Assembly: GCF_000463155.2 (NCBI RefSeq)
Contig: NZ_AWFZ01000061.1
Coordinates: 297,294 to 361,293 of the forward strand
Reading direction: 5' to 3'
Source of the DNA: Siccibacter turicensis LMG 23730
GTDB taxonomy: Bacteria > Pseudomonadota > Gammaproteobacteria > Enterobacterales > Enterobacteriaceae
DNA length: 64,000 nucleotides
The notes under the pieces were generated by a model. The model ran no database searches and was not told the origin of the DNA. It saw only the letters and a program-made list of their open reading frames with translations. The translations under genes and the position numbers were made by a program. This document shows, piece by piece, positions 1 through 9,422 of this stretch; position 1 is the stretch's first letter, and each line of letters begins with the position of its first letter.

Positions 1-855
1 ATCGGGCCGGGTGGGTATCAGGTCGGGAACTATCCGCCGCTCTTTGCCGAGTGGAACGACCATTATCGCGATGCCGTGCGCCGCTTCTGGTTGCATGGCG
101 ATCTCCCATTGGGGGAGTTTGCCGGGCGCTTCGCCGCGTCTGCCGATGTGTTTCGTCGTAATGGCCGTTTGCCAGCGGCGACGGTGAATCTGGTGACGGC
201 GCACGACGGGTTTACCCTGCGCGACTGCGTCAGCTTCAACCATAAGCACAACGAGGCTAACGGCGAAGATAACCAGGACGGTACAAATAATAACCACAGT
301 AACAACCACGGCGTGGAGGGAGCAGGCGGCAGCCTGGCGGTCATTGAGCGTCGGCGCACCAGCATCCACGCGCTGTTAACGTCGCTTCTGCTGTCGCAGG
401 GAACGCCCATGTTGCTCGCTGGCGATGAACTCGGTCACAGCCAGCACGGCAACAACAATGCCTATTGCCAGGATAACGCCATCACGTGGCTTAACTGGCA
501 GGAGGCACATCAGGGGCTGACCTCGTTTGTGTCGGCGCTGCTTCATCTTCGCCAACGGATCCCGGCGCTGACGCGAAATCAGTGGTGGGACGAGGGCGAT
601 GACAACGTTCGCTGGCTCGATAATCAGGCGCGCCCGATGAACGCGCAGGCGTGGGAGTCAGGTGGACGGCAGCTACAAATCCTGCTGTCGGACCGCTGGC
701 TTATCACTCTCAACGGCGCTGATGATGTCGCCGACATCGTATTACCTGATGGGGAATGGCGCGCTATTCCCCCTTTCGCCGGAGAGGAAAATCCGGTGCT
801 AATGGCGGTATGGCATGGTGCCGCGCACGGTGTGTGCGTATTCCAAAAGTCATGA
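1..855 (+). CDS. glgX: Glycogen debranching enzyme GlgX, 3' part only
   Basis: This is the carboxy-terminal 284 residues of GlgX, a cytoplasmic GH13 isoamylase-type enzyme that hydrolyses alpha-1,6 branch points of phosphorylase-limit glycogen. The reading frame is open from base 1, so the gene begins before the window; the complete protein is about 657 residues in E. coli. The conserved GH13 region TAHDGF (part of the active site around the third catalytic Asp) is followed by the Asn-rich stretch typical of GlgX. The stop at 853-855 is 13 bases before glgC, and glgC's ribosome binding site lies in that gap, which fits the glgBXCAP operon. The identification is secure; only the truncation by the window edge limits it. 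Confidence 0.96.
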   Translation: MGPGGYQVGNYPPLFAEWNDHYRDAVRRFWLHGDLPLGEFAGRFAASADVFRRNGRLPAATVNLVTAHDGFTLRDCVSFNHKHNEANGEDNQDGTNNNHSNNHGVEGAGGSLAVIERRRTSIHALLTSLLLSQGTPMLLAGDELGHSQHGNNNAYCQDNAITWLNWQEAHQGLTSFVSALLHLRQRIPALTRNQWWDEGDDNVRWLDNQARPMNAQAWESGGRQLQILLSDRWLITLNGADDVADIVLPDGEWRAIPPFAGEENPVLMAVWHGAAHGVCVFQKS

Positions 856-868
856 AAAGGAGTTAGTC

Positions 869-2152
869 ATGGTTAGGTTGGAAAAGAACGACCCTCTGAT
901 GTTGGCAAGACAGTTGCCATTGAAATCCGTTGCCTTAATTCTGGCGGGCGGACGGGGTACCCGATTAAAAGATTTAACTTCCACCCGTGCCAAACCTGCC
1001 GTCCACTTTGGCGGCAAGTTCCGCATAATCGATTTTGCATTATCAAACTGCATCAACTCCGGCATCCGTCGCGTCGGCGTTATTACGCAGTATCAGTCGC
1101 ATACCCTGGTTCAGCATATCCAGCGCGGCTGGTCGTTCTTTAGCGAAGAGATGAACGAGTTTATCGATCTGCTGCCGGCGCAGCAGCGCGTGCACGGTGA
1201 GAACTGGTATCGCGGTACGGCGGATGCCGTTACCCAGAACCTCGATATCATCCGTCGCTATAAAGCGGAGTACGTGGTAATCCTGGCGGGCGACCATATC
1301 TACAAGCAGGACTACTCGCGGATGCTGATCGACCACGTCGAAAAAGGCGCGCGCTGCACCGTGGCCTGCCTGCCGGTGCCGAAGCATGAGGCGACCGCTT
1401 TCGGGGTGATGGCGGTGGACGAGAACGATAAGGTTATCGAGTTCGTGGAAAAACCGGCGGATCCGCCGACCATGCCGGGGGATGACACCAAATCGCTGGC
1501 CAGCATGGGGATCTACATCTTTGATGCGGATTATCTCTACGAGCTGCTGGAAGAGGACGACAAGGACGATTCGTCGAGCCACGATTTCGGGAAAGACATC
1601 ATCCCGAAAGTGACCCGCGACGGGCAGGCCTTCGCGCACCCGTTCCCGCTCTCCTGCGTCCAGTCTGACCCAGAGGCGGAGCCTTACTGGCGCGACGTCG
1701 GGACGCTGGAAGCGTACTGGAAAGCGAACCTCGATCTGGCGTCGGTGACCCCGGAACTGGATATGTACGATCAGAACTGGCCGATTCGCACGCATATGGA
1801 GTCGTTACCGCCGGCTAAATTCGTACAGGACCGCTCGGGCAGCCACGGGATGACGCTGAACTCCCTGGTGTCCGGCGGCTGTATTATCTCCGGTTCCGTG
1901 GTGGTGCAGTCGGTCCTGTTCCCGCGCGTGCGGGTCAATTCGTTCTGCAACATCGATTCCTCCGTCCTGTTACCGGATGTCTGGGTTGGACGCTCGTGTC
2001 GTCTGCGCCGCTGTATCGTTGACCGCGCCTGCGTGATCCCCGAAGGCATGATCATTGGTGAGAACGCCGAAGAAGACGCCCGTCGGTTCTACCGTTCGGA
2101 AGAGGGCATTGTGCTGGTAACGCGCGAGATGCTGGCAAAACTGCAAAGCTAA
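869..2152 (+). CDS. glgC: Glucose-1-phosphate adenylyltransferase (ADP-glucose pyrophosphorylase)
   Basis: GlgC makes ADP-glucose from ATP and glucose-1-phosphate, the committed and allosterically controlled step of bacterial glycogen synthesis. The 427-residue protein has the nucleotidyltransferase signature GGRGTRL at about residues 27-33, the conserved WYRGTADAV segment, and a C-terminal left-handed beta-helix region ending in [12 protein letters not shown]. An upstream in-frame ATG at 815 would overlap glgX. I chose the ATG at 869 because AGGAG lies 7 bases before it and because it gives the E. coli N-terminus (MV-LEKND). The gene is followed by an unusual 148-base spacer before glgA, whereas in E. 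coli the two genes practically touch. Confidence 0.97.
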   Translation: MVRLEKNDPLMLARQLPLKSVALILAGGRGTRLKDLTSTRAKPAVHFGGKFRIIDFALSNCINSGIRRVGVITQYQSHTLVQHIQRGWSFFSEEMNEFIDLLPAQQRVHGENWYRGTADAVTQNLDIIRRYKAEYVVILAGDHIYKQDYSRMLIDHVEKGARCTVACLPVPKHEATAFGVMAVDENDKVIEFVEKPADPPTMPGDDTKSLASMGIYIFDADYLYELLEEDDKDDSSSHDFGKDIIPKVTRDGQAFAHPFPLSCVQSDPEAEPYWRDVGTLEAYWKANLDLASVTPELDMYDQNWPIRTHMESLPPAKFVQDRSGSHGMTLNSLVSGGCIISGSVVVQSVLFPRVRVNSFCNIDSSVLLPDVWVGRSCRLRRCIVDRACVIPEGMIIGENAEEDARRFYRSEEGIVLVTREMLAKLQS

Positions 2153-2300
2153 GCGCAAGAGTGACCGCGCGCAAAAGGTTATGCGCGCTGTGTTTTTCGC
2201 CTTCGGCACCGGGTTTGTGCCGGGACACAAAGTGGGGCTTTCCGGGATGCGCTGCCGCGTGCAGCGCACCGGAAGCCTGGCTTATCGAACAGGAGCGATA
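2153..2300 (+). other. Structured glgC-glgA spacer
   Basis: This 148-base spacer lies inside the glg operon. It contains a hairpin at 2241-2273: an 8-bp perfect stem TGCGCTGC/TGCAGCGCA-side (2248-2255 with 2261-2268, loop CGCGT), extended by TCCGG/CCGGA across a two-base bulge. Upstream are two mutually exclusive stems, GGCAC/GTGCC (2205-2209 with 2217-2221) and TTTGTG/CACAAA (2214-2219 with 2226-2231). No U-tract follows, so this does not look like an intrinsic terminator. The spacer has no recognisable gene. It may be a REP-like element or an mRNA-stability or translation-control structure. Confidence 0.5.
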
Positions 2301-3734
2301 ATGCAGGTCTTACATGTATGTTCTGAAATATTTCCTCTACTGAAAACCGGTGGGCTGGCGGACGTGATCGGCGCGTTACCTGCTGCGCAGATTGCGGGCG
2401 GCGTGGATACGCGCGTACTGTTACCCGCGTTCCCGGATATTCTCCGGGGCGTCACGGATGCAAAAGAAGTGGCCCGGCGCGACACCTTCGCCGGGGAGTT
2501 TGCGCTACTGTTCGGCCATTTTAACGGCGTCGGCATCTATCTGATTGATGCGCCACATCTTTACGATCGCCCCGGCAGTCCGTATCACGACACGAATCTG
2601 TACGCCTATACCGATAACGTGCTGCGCTTTGCGCTGCTCGGATGGGTAGGCGCTGAGATGGGCGCGGGTCTCGACCCGCTGTGGAAACCGGATATCGTGC
2701 ACGCGCACGACTGGCACGCAGGCCTGGCGCCGGCGTACCTTGCCGCACGCGGTAATCCGGCGAAATCGGTCTTTACGGTGCATAACCTGGCCTACCAGGG
2801 GATGTTCTACGCGCACCACATGAACGATATCGATCTGCCCTGGTCGTTCTTCGACATGAACGGCCTTGAGTTTAACGGTCAAATTTCTTTCTTAAAGGCC
2901 GGGTTATACTTTGCCGATCATATTACGGCGGTAAGCCCGACCTACGCCCGGGAGATCACCGAGCCGCAGTTTGCTTACGGTATGGAAGGGCTGCTCAAGC
3001 AGCGCCAGCTGGAAGGACGGCTCAGCGGTATCCTTAACGGGGTGGATGAGAAGATCTGGGATCCGGCGCATGATTTGCTGCTTACGGCGCGCTACAACCG
3101 CGATACGCTCGAAGACAAAGCGGAAAACAAGCGCCAGCTGCAAATCGCCATGGGCCTGAAAGTTAACGAGAAAATGCCGCTGTTTGCCGTGGTCAGCCGC
3201 CTGACCAGCCAGAAAGGGCTGGATCTGGTGCTTGAGGCCCTGCCGGGCCTGCTGGAGCAGGGTGGACAGCTGGTGATCCTCGGCGCAGGGGATCCGGTGT
3301 TGCAGGAGGGCTTCCTCGCGGCGGCCGCCGAGCATCCGGGGCAGGTGGGGGTCCAGATTGGCTACCACGAGGCGTTCTCGCACCGCATCATGGGCGGCGC
3401 AGACGTCATCCTGGTGCCCAGCCGCTTTGAACCCTGCGGGCTGACGCAGCTTTATGGATTGAAATACGGCACGCTGCCGCTGGTGCGGCGCACCGGTGGT
3501 CTGGCGGATACCGTGTCCGACAGCTCGCTGGAAAACCTGGCGGACGGTGTCGCCAGCGGTTTTGTGTTTGAAGACAGCAACGCCTGGTCGTTGCTCCGTG
3601 CGATCCGGCGTGCTTTCGTGCTCTGGTCCCGTCCTTCACTCTGGCGTTTCGTTCAGCGTCAGGCCATGGGGATGGATTTTAGCTGGCAGGTCGCGGCGCA
3701 GGCGTACCGCGATCTCTATCAACGCCTGTTGTAG
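2301..3734 (+). CDS. glgA: Glycogen synthase (ADP-glucose: GT5 family)
   Basis: GlgA elongates glycogen by transferring glucose from ADP-glucose to the non-reducing end of alpha-1,4 chains in the cytoplasm. At 477 residues it equals the E. coli length. The ADP-glucose-binding motif KTGGLADV is at residues 15-22, and the C-terminal domain carries [14 protein letters not shown], with the catalytic Glu region of GT5 enzymes. The frame is open back to 2181, but the ATG at 2301 is preceded by AGGAG (2291-2295) and gives the family N-terminus MQVLHVCSE. It belongs to the glgXCAP operon and is followed by a 159-base structured spacer before glgP. Confidence 0.97.
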   Translation: MQVLHVCSEIFPLLKTGGLADVIGALPAAQIAGGVDTRVLLPAFPDILRGVTDAKEVARRDTFAGEFALLFGHFNGVGIYLIDAPHLYDRPGSPYHDTNLYAYTDNVLRFALLGWVGAEMGAGLDPLWKPDIVHAHDWHAGLAPAYLAARGNPAKSVFTVHNLAYQGMFYAHHMNDIDLPWSFFDMNGLEFNGQISFLKAGLYFADHITAVSPTYAREITEPQFAYGMEGLLKQRQLEGRLSGILNGVDEKIWDPAHDLLLTARYNRDTLEDKAENKRQLQIAMGLKVNEKMPLFAVVSRLTSQKGLDLVLEALPGLLEQGGQLVILGAGDPVLQEGFLAAAAEHPGQVGVQIGYHEAFSHRIMGGADVILVPSRFEPCGLTQLYGLKYGTLPLVRRTGGLADTVSDSSLENLADGVASGFVFEDSNAWSLLRAIRRAFVLWSRPSLWRFVQRQAMGMDFSWQVAAQAYRDLYQRLL

Positions 3735-3743
3735 GAAGTGTGT

Positions 3744-3864
3744 CTGACGGGCGGCGTACGCGCCGCTGACGCCGGGCCGGAACGGCGCCCGCTGCTGCCA
3801 GGGGTATGCAGTGGGCGTTAGCGTCCGGGCTGGCAGAAGCCCCGTGGGTCGGAATGCCCGTCAG
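3744..3864. repeat. Palindromic intergenic element between glgA and glgP
   Basis: The 159-base glgA-glgP spacer contains a 121-base element bounded by perfect 9-bp inverted repeats, CTGACGGGC (3744-3752) and GCCCGTCAG (3856-3864). Inside are a tight hairpin GCGGCG-TACG-CGCCGC (3751-3766), a long-range pairing CGCTGACGCC (3764-3773) with GGCGTTAGCG (3814-3823, one G-U), and CTGCCAG/CTGGCAG (3795-3801 with 3830-3836). Some pairings compete with each other. The length resembles ERIC repeats (about 127 bp), but I do not recognise the ERIC core. It is probably a non-autonomous repeat or a structured RNA segment; its identity is unknown. Confidence 0.5.
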
Positions 3865-3893
3865 CCATGCCCCTGTATTGTGGAGCCACTGTT

Positions 3894-6341
3894 ATGAATT
3901 CACCCTTCACCTACGCCTCTCCGACGCTCAGCGTTGAGGCGCTTAAGCACTCAATTGCCTACAAGCTGATGTTCACCATCGGTAAAGATCCCGCTATCGC
4001 GAACAAGCATGAATGGCTGAACGCCACGCTGTTTGCGGTGCGCGACCGTCTGGTGGAACGCTGGCTGCGCTCCAACCGCGCGCAGCTCTCTCAGGAGACG
4101 CGTCAGGTTTACTACCTGTCGATGGAATTTTTGATTGGCCGTACCTTATCCAACGCGCTTTTGTCGCTCGGCATCTATGACGATGTGAAGAACGCGCTGG
4201 AAGAGATGGGGTTGGATCTCGCTGAGCTTATCGATGAAGAGAACGACCCCGGCCTCGGCAACGGCGGTCTGGGGCGTCTTGCCGCCTGCTTCCTGGATTC
4301 GCTGGCTACTCTGGCGCTGCCGGGGCGCGGCTACGGTATTCGCTATGATTACGGTATGTTCAAGCAGAACATCGTCGATGGTCGTCAGAAAGAGTCGCCG
4401 GACTACTGGCTGGAGTATGGCAACCCGTGGGAGTTCAAGCGACACAACACCCGGTACAAAGTGCGTTTCGGCGGCCGTATCCAGCAGGAAGGTAAGAAAA
4501 CGCGGTGGGTAGAAACGGAAGAGATTCTGGCAGTGGCCTACGATCAGATTGTGCCGGGCTACGATACCGATGCCACCAACACGCTGCGGCTGTGGAATGC
4601 GCAGGCCAGTAGCGAGATCAACCTCGGCAAGTTTAACCAGGGCGATTATTTTGCCGCCGTGGAAGATAAAAACCACTCCGAAAACGTGTCGCGCGTGCTC
4701 TATCCGGATGACTCCACCTATTCCGGGCGCGAGCTGCGCCTGCGTCAGGAGTATTTTCTGGTGTCGGCCACTATTCAGGACATCCTGTCGCGCCACTACA
4801 TGCTGCACAAAACCTACAGCAACCTCGCGGACAAGATCGCCATTCACCTCAACGACACCCACCCGGTGCTGTCGATTCCCGAGCTGATGCGTCTGCTGAT
4901 TGACGAGCACAAATTCAGCTGGGACGAGGCGCTGGAAGTGACCTGTCAGGTGTTCTCCTACACCAACCATACGCTGATGAGCGAAGCGCTGGAGACCTGG
5001 CCGGTGGATATGCTCGGCAAAATCCTGCCGCGTCATCTGCAAATCATCTTTGAGATTAACGACTACTTCCTGAAAACGCTTCAGGACCAGTATCCCAACG
5101 ACACCGCGCTGTTGAGCCGCACCTCAATCATTGATGAGTCCAACGGACGCCAGGTGCGCATGGCGTGGCTGGCGGTGGTGGCGAGCCATAAGGTTAACGG
5201 CGTGTCGGAGCTGCACTCCAACCTGATGGTGCAGTCGCTGTTCGCCGACTTCGCGGCCATCTTCCCAATGCGGTTCTGTAACGTCACCAACGGCGTCACG
5301 CCGCGCCGCTGGCTGGCGCTGGCCAACCCGCCGCTATCAGAGGTGCTGGATGAGCACATTGGCCGCACCTGGCGTACCGATTTAAGCCAGCTCAGCGAAC
5401 TGAGCCAGCACATTGATTACCCGCTGGTAAATCAGGAAGTTCGTCAGGCGAAGCTGGAAAACAAAAAGCGTCTGGCGGTTTACATCGCCCAGCACCTGAA
5501 CGTGGTGGTGGACCCGAAAGCGCTGTTCGATGTGCAGATTAAGCGTATCCACGAGTACAAACGCCAGCTGATGAACGTGCTGCACGTCATTACGCGCTAC
5601 AACCGTATCAAGGCCGATCCTGATGCCGACTGGGTGCCGCGGGTTAACGTGTTTGCCGGGAAAGCGGCGTCGGCGTATTACATGGCGAAGCACATTATTC
5701 ACATGATCAACGACGTGGCGAAGGTGATCAACACCGATCCGGTCATTGGCGATCGCCTGAAGGTGGTGTTTATCCCGAACTACAGCGTGAGCCTGGCGCA
5801 GATCATCATCCCGGCGGCGGATCTCTCCGAGCAGATCTCGCTGGCGGGTACCGAAGCCTCCGGCACCAGCAACATGAAGTTCGCGCTTAACGGGGCGCTG
5901 ACCATCGGCACCCTCGATGGCGCGAACGTCGAGATGCGCGAGCACGTGGGTGAGGAGAACATCTTTATCTTCGGGAATACCGCGGAAGAGGTGGAGGCGC
6001 TGCGTCGCGCTGGCTACAAACCGCGCGACTACTATGAGCAGGATGAAGAGCTGCATCAGGTGCTGACGCAGATTGGTACCGGCGTGTTCAGCCCGGAAGA
6101 GCCAGGCCGCTACCGCGATCTGGTGGATTCCCTGATCAACTTCGGCGACCACTATCAGGTGCTGGCGGACTACCGCAGCTACGTAGACTGTCAGGATAAG
6201 GTGGACGATCTCTATCGTCAGCCGGAGCAGTGGGCCACCACGGCGATGAAAAATATCGCCAACATGGGCTACTTCTCCTCAGACCGTACCATTCAGGAGT
6301 ATGCGGATGAGATCTGGCACATCACGCCGGTAAGGCTGTAG
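3894..6341 (+). CDS. glgP: Glycogen phosphorylase
   Basis: GlgP phosphorolyses glycogen from non-reducing ends to glucose-1-phosphate using pyridoxal phosphate (GT35 family). The product is 815 residues, the same as in E. coli. The PLP-binding lysine lies in [14 protein letters not shown], at residue 662, and the glycogen phosphorylase core motifs [15 protein letters not shown] and NDTHPVL are intact. The ATG at 3894 gives MNSPFTY, matching the family start; an upstream in-frame ATG at 3867 would add nine unconserved residues. It is the last gene of the glg operon and is followed by a strong terminator. Its paralogue malP lies 8 kb downstream in the window. Confidence 0.97.
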   Translation: MNSPFTYASPTLSVEALKHSIAYKLMFTIGKDPAIANKHEWLNATLFAVRDRLVERWLRSNRAQLSQETRQVYYLSMEFLIGRTLSNALLSLGIYDDVKNALEEMGLDLAELIDEENDPGLGNGGLGRLAACFLDSLATLALPGRGYGIRYDYGMFKQNIVDGRQKESPDYWLEYGNPWEFKRHNTRYKVRFGGRIQQEGKKTRWVETEEILAVAYDQIVPGYDTDATNTLRLWNAQASSEINLGKFNQGDYFAAVEDKNHSENVSRVLYPDDSTYSGRELRLRQEYFLVSATIQDILSRHYMLHKTYSNLADKIAIHLNDTHPVLSIPELMRLLIDEHKFSWDEALEVTCQVFSYTNHTLMSEALETWPVDMLGKILPRHLQIIFEINDYFLKTLQDQYPNDTALLSRTSIIDESNGRQVRMAWLAVVASHKVNGVSELHSNLMVQSLFADFAAIFPMRFCNVTNGVTPRRWLALANPPLSEVLDEHIGRTWRTDLSQLSELSQHIDYPLVNQEVRQAKLENKKRLAVYIAQHLNVVVDPKALFDVQIKRIHEYKRQLMNVLHVITRYNRIKADPDADWVPRVNVFAGKAASAYYMAKHIIHMINDVAKVINTDPVIGDRLKVVFIPNYSVSLAQIIIPAADLSEQISLAGTEASGTSNMKFALNGALTIGTLDGANVEMREHVGEENIFIFGNTAEEVEALRRAGYKPRDYYEQDEELHQVLTQIGTGVFSPEEPGRYRDLVDSLINFGDHYQVLADYRSYVDCQDKVDDLYRQPEQWATTAMKNIANMGYFSSDRTIQEYADEIWHITPVRL

Positions 6342-6368
6342 CCACGGGCTGTGCCAACGGCATGACGT

Positions 6369-6399
6369 AAAAAAGGCGGGTGGCTTGCGCCCCCCGCCT
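6369..6399 (-). terminator. Rho-independent terminator of glpD
   Basis: Read on the minus strand, the stem AGGCGGG/CCCGCCT (plus-strand 6374-6380 with 6393-6399) is followed by a run of six U (plus-strand A tract 6369-6374). It lies about 50 bases beyond the glpD stop, and together with the plus-strand hairpin it insulates the convergent glgP and glpD. Confidence 0.75.
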
Positions 6400-6418
6400 G
6401 ATATAACGCTGTTACCAC

Positions 6419-6446
6419 GGCCCTCGCTCAGGCGGGGGCCATTTTA
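6419..6446 (+). terminator. Rho-independent terminator of the glg operon
   Basis: A 9-bp stem GGCCCTCGC / GCGGGGGCC (6419-6427 with 6432-6440, one G-U pair) with loop TCAG is followed by ATTTTATT. It lies 78 bases after the glgP stop. The end touches the 3' end of the convergent glpD gene. Confidence 0.75.
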
Positions 6447-7955
6447 TTATGACGCCAGCGACAGCGCTTTCTTGCCGCTGTGCTGTTCCAGCCAGCGGGC
6501 AACGCGTGCCTGTTGCTCCTCGGTGAGGAACATCCCGAGCTTGGTACGGCGCCAGATGGCATCATCCACCTTGCGCACCCACTCGTGTTCCACCAGGTAG
6601 CGCAGCTCCGCTTCATAGAACTCATGTCCGAAATCTTCGCCCAGTTCGCTCAGCGAGGTGGCGTTATCGAGGATCAGCGTTGCATTGCTGCCATAGGTGC
6701 GTGCGTAGTGGCGAGCCAGCGATTCGCTAAGGAACGGATGCTGACGGCGCAGAATCGCCGCGTAGGTGTCGCGATCCTTACCGATTTCGCCGCCGGGCAG
6801 CACGCAGTCTTTGGTCCAGGCTTTCCCGATGCCGTCGTAGTAGCTCGACAGTTTTTCCACCGCGTGCTCGGCGAGCTTACGGTAGGTGGTGAGCTTACCG
6901 CCGAAGACCGACAGCAGCGGCGCTTTGCCGTTCTCGTCGTGAATGTCCAGCGTGTAGTCGCGGGTAATCGCCTGCGGAGAATCGGACTCGTCGTCGCACA
7001 GCGGACGTACGCCGGAGTAGGTCCAGGCGATATCGTCGCGGCCAAGCTGTTTTTTGAAGTGCGCGTTGTAGACCTTCAGCAGGTAGTCGATCTCGCTGTC
7101 ATCAATGGTCACCGATTTCGGATCGCCTTTGTATTCGACGTCGGTGGTACCGATGATGGAGAACTCATCCATCCACGGAATGACAAACACGATGCGCTTA
7201 TCTTCGTTCTGCAGAATGTAGGCCTGTTTTTCGGCATGGGCGCGCGGCACCACGATATGGCTGCCTTTGATCAGACGGATACCGTAAGGCGATGGCAGCT
7301 TCATGCCGTCGTCAAAGAACGCTTTCACCCACGGGCCGGTGGCGTTAACCAGGCCTTTGGCTTTCCAGGTAAATTTCTCTCCGGTATCGATATCTTCCGC
7401 TTCCACGATCCACAGCCCGTTTTCACGGCGTGCGGAGGTTGCGCGGGTGCGGGTCATCACGTCGCCGCCTTTGCGGGTCACCATCTGCGCGTTCGCCAGC
7501 ACCAGACGGGCGTCATCCACCCAGCAGTCAGAATATTCGAAACCGCGCACGATCTCCGGCTTCAGCACCGAGTTTGCGCCAAAACGCAACCCTTTCGACC
7601 CCGGCAGGCTGGTGCGTTTGCCAAGGTGATCGTACATAAACAGGCCGATGCGAATCATCCACGCCGGGCGCAGATGCGGGCGGTGCGGCAGGCGGAAGCG
7701 CATCGGGAACGCAATGTGCGGCGCCATGTTCAGCAGCACTTCACGTTCGGCCAGCGCTTCGCTCACCAGGCGAAACTCGTAGTGTTCCAGGTAGCGCAAG
7801 CCGCCGTGGATCAGTTTCGAACTGGCAGAGGAGGTGGCAGATGCCAGATCCTGCGCTTCAAGCATCAGTACGGAAAGCCCACGCCCGGCGGCGTCTGCCG
7901 CGATACCGGCACCGTTGATACCGCCCCCAATCACAATCAGATCTTTGGTTTCCAT
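6447..7955 (-). CDS. glpD: Aerobic glycerol-3-phosphate dehydrogenase
   Basis: GlpD is the membrane-associated FAD enzyme that oxidises sn-glycerol-3-phosphate to dihydroxyacetone phosphate and passes electrons to ubiquinone. At 502 residues it is one longer than the E. coli protein. The FAD-binding Rossmann motif GGGINGAG is at residues 10-17, close to the amino terminus, and the family segments SSKLIHGGLRYLE and FGGKLTTYRKLAEHA are conserved. The start ATG (7953-7955 on the plus strand) is preceded by GAGG. It is divergent from glpEGR, and its promoter region carries two GlpR operators and a probable CRP site, as expected for a glp-regulon gene. Confidence 0.97.
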   Translation of the reverse strand: METKDLIVIGGGINGAGIAADAAGRGLSVLMLEAQDLASATSSASSKLIHGGLRYLEHYEFRLVSEALAEREVLLNMAPHIAFPMRFRLPHRPHLRPAWMIRIGLFMYDHLGKRTSLPGSKGLRFGANSVLKPEIVRGFEYSDCWVDDARLVLANAQMVTRKGGDVMTRTRATSARRENGLWIVEAEDIDTGEKFTWKAKGLVNATGPWVKAFFDDGMKLPSPYGIRLIKGSHIVVPRAHAEKQAYILQNEDKRIVFVIPWMDEFSIIGTTDVEYKGDPKSVTIDDSEIDYLLKVYNAHFKKQLGRDDIAWTYSGVRPLCDDESDSPQAITRDYTLDIHDENGKAPLLSVFGGKLTTYRKLAEHAVEKLSSYYDGIGKAWTKDCVLPGGEIGKDRDTYAAILRRQHPFLSESLARHYARTYGSNATLILDNATSLSELGEDFGHEFYEAELRYLVEHEWVRKVDDAIWRRTKLGMFLTEEQQARVARWLEQHSGKKALSLAS

Positions 7956-7968
7956 ACTGGCCTCGCAG

Positions 7969-8006
7969 ATGTTCGTTAAAGCTCAAAAATGTTCGTTATC
8001 GCTCAT
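7969..8006. promoter_or_regulatory. Tandem GlpR operators in front of glpD
   Basis: Two 18-base copies, ATGTTCGTTAAAGCTCAA (7969-7986) and ATGTTCGTTATCGCTCAT (7989-8006), repeat every 20 bases. Each keeps the ATGTTCG half-site of the GlpR operator, with a degenerate second half (family consensus about ATGTTCG-N4-CGAACAT). Placement 14-51 bases upstream of the glpD start fits repression by the GlpR encoded nearby. Confidence 0.75.
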
Positions 8007-8049
8007 GATAGCAAGGAATCGCGCTTTTGGTAACATCAAAAAAACATTT

Positions 8050-8071
8050 TGGCGTGATATGCATAACATAA
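8050..8071. promoter_or_regulatory. Probable CRP site in the glpD-glpE intergenic region
   Basis: The core CGTGAT-ATGC-ATAACAT matches the CRP consensus TGTGA-N6-TCACA with one mismatch in each half. E. coli glpD is known to be CRP-dependent, and the position about 105 bases before the glpD start is reasonable. It could equally serve the divergent glpE. Confidence 0.5.
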
Positions 8072-8166
8072 TGGCGTTACCGTCAGCGTAAGACGTACAC
8101 TTGACGCTAAAATGAAGCCGCCGCCGCTGCGGTCACCGCCCGATGTCACCGATGAAAGAGAATGTT

Positions 8167-8496
8167 ATGGACCATTTCGAATGTATTAACGTAGAAGAAG
8201 CGCATCAGAAACTTCACCAGTCAACGGCGGTATTGGTGGATATTCGCGATCCGCAAAGCTACGCGATGGGGCATACGCCGGGCGCGTTCCACCTCACCAA
8301 CGACACGCTGCTGCCCTTTATGCAGAACCACGATTTCGACACGCCGGTAATGGTGATGTGCTATCACGGCAACAGCAGTAAAGGGGCCGCCCAGTACCTG
8401 CTGGAGCAGGGCTTCGATAACGTTTACAGCGTGGATGGCGGGTTTGACGCCTGGCATCGCCACTTCCCGAGCGAAGTGGCGCGCGGAGAGGGTTGA
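8167..8496 (+). CDS. glpE: Thiosulfate sulfurtransferase (single-domain rhodanese) GlpE
   Basis: GlpE transfers sulfane sulfur from thiosulfate to cyanide or thiols such as thioredoxin in the cytoplasm. It is a single rhodanese domain of 109 residues. The catalytic loop CYHGNSS begins at Cys65, and the CDC25-like [10 protein letters not shown] segment is near residue 23. The ATG at 8167 yields MDHFECINV, which matches the E. coli start; an upstream ATG at 8143 would add eight residues. It is first in glpEGR, and its role in glycerol metabolism remains unclear even in E. coli. Confidence 0.96.
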   Translation: MDHFECINVEEAHQKLHQSTAVLVDIRDPQSYAMGHTPGAFHLTNDTLLPFMQNHDFDTPVMVMCYHGNSSKGAAQYLLEQGFDNVYSVDGGFDAWHRHFPSEVARGEG

Positions 8497-8560
8497 TGTC
8501 GCCGCGCCTCGCGTTGAGCGGGTATACTGTTTTTCTTTATACGGAAAAACGGCTGTCGCC

Positions 8561-9391
8561 ATGTTGATGATTACCTCCTTTGCTAACCCACGAATAGCGC
8601 AGGCGTTCGTGGACTATATGGCAACCCAGGGCGTCACCCTGACCCTTTCCCGCACCGAACAGAGCGATGTCTGGCTGGCGGACCCCAGCCAGGAAGCCCG
8701 CGTCAGAGCGGAGCTGGAGCTGTTCATGAAGGATCCTGCCCATCCACGCTATCTGGCCGCCAGCTGGCAGTCCGGGCAGACCAACAGCGGTCTCGAATAT
8801 CGCCGCTACTCGTTTCTCGCAACGCTGCGCCAGAAGGCCGGCCCGCTGACGCTGCTGCTGATGGTGGCCTGCATCCTGGTGTATCTGGTGATGCAGGCCG
8901 TGGGCGATCAGGCGGTGATGGTCTGGCTGGCCTGGCCCTTCGATCCCTCGCTTAAGTTCGAGCTGTGGCGCTACTTCAGCCATGCGTTACTGCACTTTTC
9001 CCTGCTGCATATCACCTTCAACCTGATGTGGTGGTGGTATCTTGGCGGCCCGGTAGAGAAGCGGCTGGGCAGCGGCAAACTGCTGACCATCGCGCTTATC
9101 TCGGCGCTGTTAAGCGGTTTCGTGCAGGAGAAATTCAGCGGTGCCTGGTTCGGTGGATTATCGGGCGTGGTGTATGCGCTGATGGGCTACGTCTGGCTGC
9201 GCGGTGAGCGCGACCCGGAGAGCGGCATCAGCATGCCGCGCGGGCTTATCGCCTTTGCGCTGATATGGCTTATCGCCGGCTGGTTTGATCTGTTTGGCCT
9301 TGCCATTGCGAACGCGGCGCACGTTACCGGCCTGGCGGTAGGACTGGCGATGGCGCTGGTTGATACCCTCCATGTGCGAAAACGAACATAA
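8561..9391 (+). CDS. glpG: Rhomboid intramembrane serine protease GlpG
   Basis: GlpG cleaves transmembrane segments within the inner membrane. The 276-residue protein has a cytoplasmic N-terminal domain of about 90 residues followed by six transmembrane helices. The catalytic dyad is present as Ser201 in [12 protein letters not shown] and His254 in [11 protein letters not shown], with the conserved WR and HxxxN elements in loop 1 and TM2 ([14 protein letters not shown]). The ATG at 8561 restores the exact E. coli length; the frame is open upstream into glpE. The gene is 64 bases after glpE and 31 bases before the glpR start, in one operon. Confidence 0.97.
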   Translation: MLMITSFANPRIAQAFVDYMATQGVTLTLSRTEQSDVWLADPSQEARVRAELELFMKDPAHPRYLAASWQSGQTNSGLEYRRYSFLATLRQKAGPLTLLLMVACILVYLVMQAVGDQAVMVWLAWPFDPSLKFELWRYFSHALLHFSLLHITFNLMWWWYLGGPVEKRLGSGKLLTIALISALLSGFVQEKFSGAWFGGLSGVVYALMGYVWLRGERDPESGISMPRGLIAFALIWLIAGWFDLFGLAIANAAHVTGLAVGLAMALVDTLHVRKRT

Positions 9392-9422
9392 AAATATCCG
9401 CAGAAGCTTTCAGGAGAAGCGT

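Noticed and set aside
3735-3893. ERIC element between glgA and glgP
   Set aside because: The length is similar, but I do not see the conserved ERIC core; it is reported as an unclassified palindromic element instead.
6480-7979. Long plus-strand open frame opposite glpD
   Set aside because: It is the antisense of a clearly coding gene with GC-rich third positions; its translation shows no recognised domain.
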